Source: Saprospirales bacterium (lineage in GTDB: Bacteria > Bacteroidota > Bacteroidia > Chitinophagales > Saprospiraceae). Taken from it: DNA of 14,464 bases. The notes under the pieces are model-generated. The model saw only the letters and a program-made list of their open reading frames with translations, was not told where the DNA came from and did not search any database. A program made the position numbers and the translations under genes. Positions 11,001-14,464 of this stretch are shown here, in pieces. The stretch is taken from positions 1 through 14,464 of the forward strand of contig DLXL01000036.1 of assembly GCA_003448025.1 (NCBI GenBank), in the 5' to 3' direction. Numbering within the stretch: the first letter of the stretch is position 1; each line of letters starts with the position of its first letter.

Positions 11001-12339
11001 TGTAGCCTTCAACTGCTCAGAAATTGGTACTCAGTGTGTGGAACTTTGGTCGGTAGATGCTGCAGGTAATGCAGATTATTGCGAAACCTATTTGATTGTT
11101 CAGGATAATCTGGGTGGTTGCGCTACTGATTTTATCAATGTAGGCGGCGATTTGCGCACCGAGATGTCGGAAGGCATTGAAGAAGCGATGGTGAAGATTA
11201 ATGGTATCAGTTCCTTTACGCCTCCGTTCGCTTATTTTGATTTGTCGGATGCAAGCGGGCATTACGAAGTAATGAACAACTTGCCCCTGGATGCAACTTT
11301 TGAGATTGCTCCGGAAAAGACCGACAATCCATTGAATGGCGTAACGACCTACGATTTGGTGTTGATTTCGCAACATATTCTGGCCATGCAGGCGCTTGAT
11401 TCGCCGTACAAAATCATTGCAGCGGATGCCAACAAATCGGGTTCTGTAACCACTTTTGATATTGTGGAAATCCGCAAATTGATTTTGGGTATCTATACCG
11501 AACTGCCGGATAATGATTCCTGGCGTTTCATTGATTACGATTTTGTATTCCCTAACCCACAAAATCCGTTCGCGACAGCTATTCCGGAGTCAATTTCGGT
11601 TGCCAATGCCTTTAACAACATGATGAATGAAGACTTCATGGGCGTTAAGGTTGGTGATGTGAATAACTCTGCCATACCCAACCTGGCCGCACAGTCGGAA
11701 GAGCGTAATCAGGGGGTTGTGGTCTTTGATCTTGACAATAAGACGGTGATAGCCGGACAAACGTTTGAGGTGTCATTCCAATCTGCTCAGGAACTGGCTG
11801 GATTCCAGTTTACGTTGCTGCATGATGGTCTTGAGCTGTTGGATGTAACCGATGCGCCACAGGTTAACGCGCAAAACTTTGGTAAATTTGAGGGTAAAAC
11901 AACGGTGTCCATTGACGGTGCACAGGCCTTTACCCTGCGTTTCCTGGCAAATAAATCAGGTCTTCTGCGGGATATGATCCAGGTGTCCGGATCCATTACA
12001 CGCGCAGAGGCATATACGCGCAAGGGTGAAAGAAGAAATGTTGCCCTGCGTTTTGACGGCAAGACAATAGCCGGTCTGGATTTTGAGTTGTATCAAAATC
12101 AACCTAATCCGTTTATCAATAAAACTACAATCGGCTTCTTCCTGCCTGAAGCTTCAGAGGCTACGTTGTCTGTTTTAGATGAAACCGGCCGCCTGGTTTA
12201 TCAACAAAAAGGACAGTTCCCTCAGGGCGAAAATACCATTGTGCTGGATCGTTCGCTGCTCAATACCAGCGGTGTGTTGTATTATAAACTGGAAACAGAA
12301 ACGGCCAGCGCTACACGCAAGATGATTCAAGCGAAGTAG
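2011..12339 (+). CDS. Giant secreted reprolysin-like metalloprotease with HYR-like, lamin-tail, dockerin/cohesin and T9SS domains
   Basis: The product is a single 3442-residue protein with no frameshift seen. The signal peptide is residues 1-34, with cleavage before Gln in LSA|QTG. The order after it is: propeptide-like region (~45-215); zinc metalloprotease (~219-430); Ig-like domains (~440-560 and ~569-665); lamin-tail domain 1 (667-840); two Cys-bounded repeats with acidic DDY loops (844-1061); one HYR-like domain (1066-1170); two composite units with a lamin-tail domain inside a HYR-like repeat (1178-1429 and 1430-1680); a long Cys-rich body (1683-3036); a transthyretin-like strand region (~3037-3105); dockerin-like loops (~3107-3220); a cohesin-like domain (~3235-3350); and a type A T9SS tail (3358-3442). 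It is probably a surface-attached or released protease and adhesin; the protease target is unknown. The start is supported by the MKK signal peptide, and an in-frame TAG lies just upstream. It is flanked by terminators on both sides, so it is likely a lone transcription unit. Confidence 0.95.
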   Translation: MKKGFTTVFGSLQGFTPHSLLFALLFCTSGTLSAQTGIASQGLWQEVKESDVVAESTDRLIVPSRYRVLRLDLSAIKSTLATAPAENNQAGYNNGIELHFPMADGTFSRFRVWYAPIMAPELAAKYPDIKTYAGYNLDDPGTIIRLDVTPAGFHAMTYGGGVSVFIDPYAKGNTKDYLCYFKHDFVKKSSDVISCLVDNDFTIDLKDKDKSGGQEFVGDCGIRHEYRLAVAATGEYTAFHGGTVALAMGAINTTMNRVNGVYEIEAAVRMILVGNNDQIVYVNAAADPYTNGDPNLMINENQVNVDAVIGNANYDIGHVFGTDSGGLAGLGVVCSNGNKARGVTGSGAPIGDPFDIDYVAHEIGHQFNARHTQYNDGCDRNNGTAIEPGSASTIMGYAGICAPDIQPNSHAYFSTASLFEMRPFVATGGGSGCDNAIVVANVSPTVTALANYSIPISTPFVQTASATDPNGSLTYCWEQIDAWVAPTQPMPPAANNLHGPVFRSLLPTTSPTRYFPNRTDLFNNVTPTWEVLPSIGRAMNFRVTVRDNFATAGCTGEASNTVTTVATAGPFVVTSPNTAVSYAVGSTQTVTWNVANTTAAPVSCANVDILFTSDGGATFTTLLANTPNDGSQAVTMPNTPTKTARIVVKCSDNIFFDVSNVNFKLAGPIVINEVDYDQPGADAAEFIELKNISANPVSLNGWSVELVNGANGGAVIYSTINLPNVNLAAGAYYVICANNANTPNCDLDVAPNADLIQNGAPDGIGLRNAGVLVDAVSYEGNTGAPYTETSGVGLVDGAGAANQGISRFPDGTDTDVNNVDLLSNVCISPGLPNLNTTANCVLPCDITAISFSNVGSCNDNGTSGDPSDDYFTANITVTFVNSPAAGNLTLSGDVLAGGGALSVAAPFTSPTVFSGVRLKADGTASVVTASFSADPGCTFTENNGPNVTSCSNAMCDLTSAGLNDVHCEDNNESGNDPNDDYIWFQLNPTGNDLGTGYNVTVSSGSVLLNGTDPANNVPYGNPQFFRLQAGSAGGGNVTIFIADANDPDCTISVEIVDPGSCSVPECSFEVACPPNPNIVYDCNTPIPAPISTEADFEALGGDIDGTYCGTLTITSVTDLIDNCNTTSITRTYTIFDDLDPANGIPDQGENSYICEITYTYAPDNTAPTFNPNPPLPGNITIACTDPLPMAPVLTGTDNCDNGLVPPVIFINEFHYDNTGADVGEFVEVAGTAGINLADYQIILYNGNGGVFYDTDALVGVIDNEGNGFGAVSLAYPVNGIQNGAPDGIALYRISTNQVIQFISYEGVFQATNGPAQGMLSTDVGVLELGTEPVGLSLQLTGTGQEADDFTWVGPIAQSPGTLNAGQTINPLPPSNEAEFMQTETPGQCAGSRIVTRTWTLTDACNNQNIHTQVITVTDMDMPVLTPQPANISLSCNDPIPPVPNVIGTDACDPDGIINGPVWINEIHYDNAGADVNEFIEIAGRAGTNLGSGYELYLYNGSTGMMGGTYDNISLSGIIPDLNNGYGTIAFFIPAIQNGPSDAIAFVKGGTVLQFLSYEGVMTAVGGPANGLVSTDIGVAETGNEPVGQSLRLSGNGTVYNDFVWNGPSAANPATPNGVNQGQTFPVQPPVGLPVTFSQTTMPGNCALSQTITRTWSTSDDCGNTAVHTQTITISDNAGPTIVCRNISVNLDIFGNVVVTQGQLIQSLSDNCSPNGNITVTPAGPFAFTCLQQGTTQTIVLTATDQCGNTSSCAAQVTINPFERCTPKVLITDPCVCKNNATTLTNGQFGETLKIESLAGKTWTVIANTGLYQANSPAPPSAPILIPVGTVLQENPVPSGDYYLNGVHVDALGYSITFRSERGEILTIGNQCEYPNPSITSDLSGPFCLFSDPVNLTGNPGDANIISQGFTVNGVPATVFDPGQGVGQYQIVYTVNGGTPKAFGPNDPGCIQSVKLIVNVLPTPSNLTCNNLVTVALDDETCSQELLPDMALEGSYNCFDDYMVELDETLPFGNGPWLPPFLDAGDIGKTYQFRVTHLVSGNKCWGTVKVEDKLAPVIVCENFSVPCNTPNLTPDYLFNTLGIFAANPTVTDCQSFTLSYIDTELAQNCASGLTKVITRKWTARDASGNTSTCEQTIGLIRPTLADVTTPPDYDGIDAPGFACTSSYPTPEWIENQGLQGFPYVFGQPTGCNLNWEYHDFRIEVCDGTYKIRREWTIVDWCIGDGIIYNQIIKVEDKQGPEMICPANLTVSVNPFNCCANVDLPNIVIADECSRINNIGGMVTTFDPETNAQTGMFLIGGSLQDFPGNNHWDPDTLAAFGTTTCLPVGSQIVMYMAEDDCGNATTCTFRLTIRDLVPPVASCDQTTTVAIGTDDPLDCYGPAGLNGQPAALDACSFGGVTWVKASTFNDGSYDQCNNLKLTIRRMTPYSDCIENLNANRGTLPCDAPNQSFPTERDLAITEQDSIKFYCCEVGTTQTIILAAYQVDLNGNIMIGLDGSPIKNECMIQVEVQDKLKPSCVPPSNVSVDCESFDPSLWTYGKAQVADNCCLDTSKEYQGQCGLTHSANYALFDTVCNKGTITRTFRSFDCYGQSSQCTQRVFVSYNQDYFLRFPHDAIVTACNDSARYDEPKFYGEDCELLGFSYEDEIFDVVPDACFKIERTWTIINWCTYNPNGNCIEVPNPNPNPALNHSNNLPGPTISACNTLPPWKSTVIKINPSDPAPTDYCVFWQKEANCYKYKQIIKVVDNQDPILDHCPQDTAYCDVSANNAGLWNNMDWWDPQLQKHDLCEGPVDLTITGRDKCSGSNVSAHFLLFMDLDNDGTMETVVNSINPPPPGMVYFGNANTPNFGGGVLRQFDNRGLPSNQSYRFSVLQSLNTTGTKKIFSARWNTQQFPNVYTPVEFPYGTHKIKWIITDGCGNETICEYNFTVEDCKAPTVVCLNGLSANIMPTGMIQLWASDFLQYTEDNCTPAGQLKIAIRKCGEGTGIPTNPDGSLQTSVAFNCSEIGTQCVELWSVDAAGNADYCETYLIVQDNLGGCATDFINVGGDLRTEMSEGIEEAMVKINGISSFTPPFAYFDLSDASGHYEVMNNLPLDATFEIAPEKTDNPLNGVTTYDLVLISQHILAMQALDSPYKIIAADANKSGSVTTFDIVEIRKLILGIYTELPDNDSWRFIDYDFVFPNPQNPFATAIPESISVANAFNNMMNEDFMGVKVGDVNNSAIPNLAAQSEERNQGVVVFDLDNKTVIAGQTFEVSFQSAQELAGFQFTLLHDGLELLDVTDAPQVNAQNFGKFEGKTTVSIDGAQAFTLRFLANKSGLLRDMIQVSGSITRAEAYTRKGERRNVALRFDGKTIAGLDFELYQNQPNPFINKTTIGFFLPEASEATLSVLDETGRLVYQQKGQFPQGENTIVLDRSLLNTSGVLYYKLETETASATRKMIQAK
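2665..3300 (+). other. Reprolysin-like zinc metalloprotease domain (residues ~219-430)
   Basis: The domain opens with DCGIRHEYRLAVAATGEY and contains the full metzincin zinc site HEIGHQFNARH: His361, His365 and His371 as ligands, Glu362 as catalytic base. The Met-turn STIMGYAGIC carries Met395, 24 residues after the last ligand. This fits the reprolysin-like (M12B-type) secreted peptidases common in Bacteroidota. All catalytic residues are present, so activity is expected. Cys179 and Cys195 in the preceding propeptide could take part in latency, but no recognisable cysteine switch was seen. Confidence 0.9.
4009..4530 (+). other. Lamin-tail domain 1 (residues 667-840)
   Basis: Lamin-tail (LTD) signatures are visible: VINEVDYDQPGADAAEFIEL, then NGWSVELVNG, LIQNGAPDGIGL and VDAVSYEG. 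It stands alone after the Ig-like domains, unlike the two later LTDs that sit inside HYR-like repeats. LTDs are small Ig-fold modules found in bacterial secreted enzymes, where a binding or surface-attachment role is suspected. Confidence 0.85.
4540..5193 (+). repeat. Pair of Cys-bounded repeats with acidic loops (residues 844-950 and 955-1061)
   Basis: Each unit is 107 residues and runs from a Cys to a Cys. Near its start each carries an acidic loop followed by Asp-Asp-Tyr: NGTSGDPSDDYF in the first and ESGNDPNDDYI in the second. The first unit starts CDITAISFSNVGSC and the second CDLTSAGLNDVHC. Aspartate-rich loops of this kind often bind calcium, which is an inference here. Confidence 0.65.
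5542..6297 (+). repeat. Composite unit 1: lamin-tail domain 2 inside a HYR-like repeat (residues 1178-1429)
   Basis: The first half of a HYR-like repeat (NITIACTDPL ... TGTDNCD, 1178-1200) is interrupted by an LTD beginning near 1206 (INEFHYDNTGADVGEF ... IQNGAPDGIAL ... FISYEGV). The second half then follows: FMQTETPGQC ... TRTWTLTDAC ... ITVTD (1379-1417). Ordinary repeats of this type run from TDNCD straight to the TRTWTATDxCGN segment, so the LTD looks inserted in a loop. Confidence 0.8.
6298..7050 (+). repeat. Composite unit 2: lamin-tail domain 3 inside a HYR-like repeat (residues 1430-1680)
   Basis: The architecture and length are the same as the preceding unit (251 against 252 residues). 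NISLSCNDPI ... GTDACD is followed by an LTD (INEIHYDNAGADVNEF ... IQNGPSDAIAF ... FLSYEGV ... NEPVGQSLRLSG) and then by FSQTTMPGNC ... TRTWSTSDDC ... ITISD. Matching positions throughout show that the whole composite was duplicated in tandem. The DNA has diverged clearly, so the duplication is not recent. Confidence 0.8.
7057..11118 (+). other. Cys-rich HYR-like body of the giant protein (residues 1683-3036)
   Basis: The first unit (1683-1757) is a standard HYR-like repeat: CRNISVNLDIFGN ... LSDNC ... TATDQCGNTSSC. Diverged modules follow, separated by linkers such as KVEDKLAPVIVC (2048-2059), KVEDKQGPEMIC (2232-2243) and KVVDNQDP (2742-2749). The aromatic motif WTIVDWC (2214-2220) recurs as WTIINWC (2661-2667), each followed by a KQIIKV- or NQIIKV-type strand. 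Cysteines are frequent and probably form disulphides outside the cell. The role is likely a long stalk or binding surface; no catalytic motif was seen. Confidence 0.65.
11329..12060 (+). other. Dockerin-like and cohesin-like region (residues ~3107-3350)
   Basis: Two dockerin-like segments are visible. The first is NGVTTYDLVLISQHIL (3109-3124). The second is DANKSGSVTTFDIVEIRKLI (3139-3158), with a complete Asp/Asn-rich EF-hand-type calcium loop. A further KVGDVNNSA closes the region at 3213-3221. Next comes a beta-rich cohesin-like domain (about 3235-3350: VVFDLDNKTVIAGQTFEVSF ... LAGFQFTLLHDGLELLDV ... TLRFLANKSG). Together they could mediate calcium-dependent self-association or binding to partners. 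The dockerin call is fairly strong; the cohesin call rests on strand pattern and context. Confidence 0.65.
12082..12336 (+). other. Type A T9SS C-terminal sorting domain (residues 3358-3442)
   Basis: The domain has the usual order: FELYQNQPNPFINKTTIGFFLP, shown here in parts as FELYQNQPNPF and TTIGFFLP, then VLDETGRLVYQ, then GVLYYKLET and the basic end TRKMIQAK. It directs the exported protein to the type IX secretion system, after which it is normally removed. Confidence 0.9.
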
Positions 12340-12353
12340 GGTAGGGGAAGGCA

Positions 12354-12400
12354 GTGTAAAAAAATGAGTCATCCCAATGGGGTGGCTCATTTTTTTATAC
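12354..12400. terminator. Strong, likely bidirectional terminator after the giant gene
   Basis: ATGAGTCATCCC (12364-12375) pairs with GGGGTGGCTCAT (12379-12390) over 12 bp with two G-U wobbles and a 3-base loop. The stem is flanked by seven A (12358-12364) on one side and seven T (12390-12396) on the other, so it can act on both strands. It begins 15 bases after the stop codon. Confidence 0.9.
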
Positions 12401-12456
12401 ACCTCTTTGATGTAATGCCTGAATCGGACATACCTGCAAATTATTGTAGATTTAAC

Positions 12457-12486
12457 TTGGAGGTTGATGGCTAAAGGTTATCTTTG
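12457..12486 (+). promoter_or_regulatory. Consensus Bacteroidota promoter (-33 TTG, -7 TATCTTTG)
   Basis: TTG at 12457-12459 is followed after exactly 19 bases by TATCTTTG at 12479-12486. This matches the Bacteroidota form TTG-N19-TAnnTTTG at every fixed position. Transcription should start a few bases after 12486. It lies just downstream of the terminator and faces the third gene, giving a leader of about 275 bases. Confidence 0.65.
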
Positions 12487-12504
12487 TTGCCATATACCCT
12501 GAAA

Positions 12505-12630
12505 ATGTCAGTTACACCTCCCGGTGCAACACCGTTCATCCAAACCGCCTGCTCCTTTATAATCCATGATTTTTGGGCACTGATTGCACTTGTTTTGTTG
12601 TGCAGCCCGTTTTACTTGTTTTGTGTATAG
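12505..12630 (+). CDS. Possible 41-residue membrane peptide in the leader of the third gene
   Basis: A short ORF begins 18 bases after the consensus promoter's -7 element. The N-terminal half is polar (MSVTPPGATPF). The C-terminal half is a single hydrophobic stretch, FWALIALVLLCSPFYLFCV, long enough to span a membrane, and ends at TAG. It is in the same frame as the third gene, 138 bases upstream, but separated from it by stops. No family is recognised. It may be a real small membrane protein, a leader peptide whose translation affects the downstream gene, or chance. No clear ribosome binding site is present. Confidence 0.3.
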   Translation: MSVTPPGATPFIQTACSFIIHDFWALIALVLLCSPFYLFCV

Positions 12631-12768
12631 TGAAACTTGATTCAAGCTTTTTGTAAGATTTTGTTTGTATCAGATAGTTCGTAAGCATTTTTAGGCTCCT
12701 TAATGTAGTATATGCACAATGCCAGACTTGAAACATCATTTTTTTACATATCTTAAATCTTTATTACC
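12631..12768 (+). other. Remaining leader before the third gene
   Basis: No gene was found here. An 11-bp direct repeat ACTTGTTTTGT occurs at 12588-12598 and 12614-12624, just inside the short ORF. A small AT-rich inverted repeat (AAACTTGATTCAAGCTTT) follows near 12632. A weak alternative promoter (TTG 12728-12730, TATCTTAA 12749-12756) would leave almost no leader before the ATG at 12769. An in-frame TAA at 12754 fixes that ATG as the first possible start. Confidence 0.35.
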
Positions 12769-14464
12769 ATGTTTAACAAAAGTTTCTTTTGTAAAGATCG
12801 GGGGGGGGCAATTTTGCTTCTGCTCTTAGCTGTTATTTTTCACTCAACGCCTAAAGCATCCGCGCAGGGGGATCCTCCTTGTGAAACTGCTACCTGTAGT
12901 CGTTTGAGGGTTGAGGTACTCAGGGAATCCACTCCTCTAAGCACTTGTAGCCAGGCATCTTCAGAAAATTGCAATTATGATCTTTTTAACCAGGTGGCTT
13001 ACACGGTTTATCTACGTAATGACGTAGCAGCTGGGGGATCTCAAGATCCTTACAACCTGGATTACGACATGCTGGATGTAACGCTAAATTTGAATAACAC
13101 CCCGTTTTCACACATAGATGTGAATGCAACCCAGAATTGTTTTGAAACCGGATTGGGCGCTAAATGGCAATTTAACCCAACTCCGCCAACAGGCAACAAA
13201 GTTATTTTTGCCCCAAGCGATAATAGTGTAACCATCAGCTTTGCCAACCTTGAAGCTAATAGCCCTGATTGTGGAACCCTGCTTCCTATTGGTACAGGTA
13301 ACCGCATCACTTTCAGCTACACAGATCTTCCCAACGCATTGGTAGAAAATTGTCCGCAAGGAAGACAATGCGCTTATGCAAAACTGTTTACAGTAATTGT
13401 AAATGCCTACCCGGGAGAGAATATTTCTTTTACTTTTAGTCAAAAGAGGTATACAAACCCTCCGTTGCTTCCTGAATGTAATATGACTTCTTCCAATGTG
13501 AACCTGGCAGGCAGAAATGGATTGTTTCCAATGGCGGCGGCGGTAGTGAATCCACAACATTTCGCTGGTACTGCCAACGAAAATATTCGGGCAGAATTAG
13601 GAGCCATCAGTCAGATTTCAAATAACCAACGGGAAGTGCCCATTATCCTCAGAAATCTTGGTGCCACACCGCTTGACATCTCTTACCTGGAATTCATGCT
13701 TAGCGCCGTGACCTCAAATATTGATAAACCATTTATTTATAACACACTGCACCCAAGGGTATCTACAAGTGGCGGCGGAACTGGCCCATTGACCACCAAC
13801 CTCCACTACATCATACCGAATGCAGGATATACCCTGGCGCCAGGAGCAACCCTTACCATAGGCTCGATTATTTTTACAGTGCCCGAAATAGAAAATTTAA
13901 GTTGGGCGGTAGACTTTTCCTATCAAAATTCCGGCGCACATCCGTCAAAATCTCGCATTAAAACTTCTGGAGCAGCGATTACGTGCACCTCTTTGAATGC
14001 TTTTGATTTACATAGAACAGGGTCATCCAATGGAGATAATCGCTGTGCAGACACCACTATCAAATTTAAAGTAGAAGGTGCAGGTATAGACTGCTCCACC
14101 TCCAAAGTAAAAGTTGGCCTTAACACTACCACGCCTGTTGCCCAAATCAGATTGAGTAAAGTTGAGTTTGAGCTGGAATTTACCTGGTCTGCTCCAGGTA
14201 TTTCTATTACAGGCGTGAATTATGCGTTGTGGCCAAACGCCGATATTGATTGTGGCGTAATTGGATGTGCAGCACCTCCCGGTCTACCCAAAAGCTGCTG
14301 GACTACAGCCGGCGGAAACCTTTTTAAGTATTGCTACGAAACCAATGACCTGAATGCGCCATTATTCATTTTGAATGATTATGCAGAAATGGAAATCCTC
14401 TTCAATACACCCGAAAATGCCTGTATTGAGAGTGTTAAGATAAAAAAACTCCGGATCACTTACG
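12769..14464 (+). CDS. Secreted Cys-rich protein of unknown function, 3' end outside the window (partial)
   Basis: The reading frame is open from the ATG at 12769 to the window edge, 565 codons with no stop. The signal peptide is clear: basic n-region with KDRGG, hydrophobic AILLLLLAVIF, and cleavage in KASA|Q before Gln33. The mature protein starts GDPPCETATCSRLRVEV and has many cysteines, often in short pairs, suggesting disulphides outside the cell. Beta-strand-like stretches dominate, for example VAYTVYLRND (near 75) and REVPIILRNLGATPLDISYL (near 290). This gives it the look of a multi-domain beta-sandwich surface protein. No catalytic motif or named family is recognised. A T9SS tail may lie beyond the window, since both neighbouring exported proteins have one; that is a guess. 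Nine consecutive G (12800-12808) sit in the signal-peptide codons. Expression is probably driven from the promoter at 12457-12486. Confidence 0.85.
   Translation, partial: MFNKSFFCKDRGGAILLLLLAVIFHSTPKASAQGDPPCETATCSRLRVEVLRESTPLSTCSQASSENCNYDLFNQVAYTVYLRNDVAAGGSQDPYNLDYDMLDVTLNLNNTPFSHIDVNATQNCFETGLGAKWQFNPTPPTGNKVIFAPSDNSVTISFANLEANSPDCGTLLPIGTGNRITFSYTDLPNALVENCPQGRQCAYAKLFTVIVNAYPGENISFTFSQKRYTNPPLLPECNMTSSNVNLAGRNGLFPMAAAVVNPQHFAGTANENIRAELGAISQISNNQREVPIILRNLGATPLDISYLEFMLSAVTSNIDKPFIYNTLHPRVSTSGGGTGPLTTNLHYIIPNAGYTLAPGATLTIGSIIFTVPEIENLSWAVDFSYQNSGAHPSKSRIKTSGAAITCTSLNAFDLHRTGSSNGDNRCADTTIKFKVEGAGIDCSTSKVKVGLNTTTPVAQIRLSKVEFELEFTWSAPGISITGVNYALWPNADIDCGVIGCAAPPGLPKSCWTTAGGNLFKYCYETNDLNAPLFILNDYAEMEILFNTPENACIESVKIKKLRITY
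12800..12808 (+). repeat. G9 homopolymer in the signal-peptide coding region (possible phase-variation tract)
   Basis: Nine consecutive G lie in codons 11-13 and encode part of Arg-Gly-Gly just before the hydrophobic core. Nine G keeps the frame open. Eight G would run into TAG seven codons after the tract, and ten G into TAA about fifteen codons after it. A one-base slip either way therefore abolishes the protein, the behaviour of a contingency locus. Homopolymers are also prone to sequencing error. Confidence 0.7.

Noticed and set aside
12728..12756. Alternative promoter TTG-N18-TATCTTAA just before the third gene
   Set aside because: The -7 element misses two fixed positions and would leave only a few leader bases. 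The promoter at 12457-12486 is a much better match.

Overview
The window is almost certainly from the Bacteroidota, most likely a Saprospiria-type (Saprospiraceae, Haliscomenobacter or Lewinella-like) environmental bacterium. Three signs point there. Two C-termini carry type IX secretion system (T9SS) sorting domains. Signal peptides are cleaved just before Gln (SA|Q). One promoter matches the Bacteroidota TTG-N19-TAnnTTTG form exactly. The giant Cys-rich, HYR-like, dockerin-containing secreted protein is of a kind I associate with Saprospiraceae; that last point is from memory and was not searched.

Layout, all on the plus strand: (1) 1-73 is a 9-bp tandem repeat whose minus strand reads as a G-quadruplex motif. 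(2) 125-1699 is a secreted CotH-family kinase-like protein with a T9SS tail. Its signal peptide lies upstream in the same frame but is cut off by a TAA two codons after an ATG at 74. (3) 1721-1760 is a hairpin terminator, followed by a leader of about 250 bases. (4) 2011-12339 is one 3442-residue secreted protein: signal peptide, propeptide, reprolysin-like zinc metalloprotease, Ig-like domains, three lamin-tail domains (two nested inside HYR-like repeats), a long Cys-rich HYR-like body, a dockerin-like Ca-loop region, a cohesin-like domain and a T9SS tail. (5) 12354-12400 is a strong, symmetrical terminator. (6) 12457-12768 holds a consensus promoter and a long leader with a possible 41-residue membrane peptide. 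(7) 12769 to the window end is the first 565 codons of another secreted Cys-rich protein. This frame has no stop before the edge, and its signal peptide contains a run of nine G.

The three main genes look like separate transcription units whose products all act at or beyond the cell surface. The plausible common theme is surface or matrix construction: a large protease/adhesin, an extracellular kinase that might modify such proteins, and a second large surface protein that may be phase-variable. That functional link is inference from proximity. No RNA genes, CRISPR arrays or mobile elements were seen.
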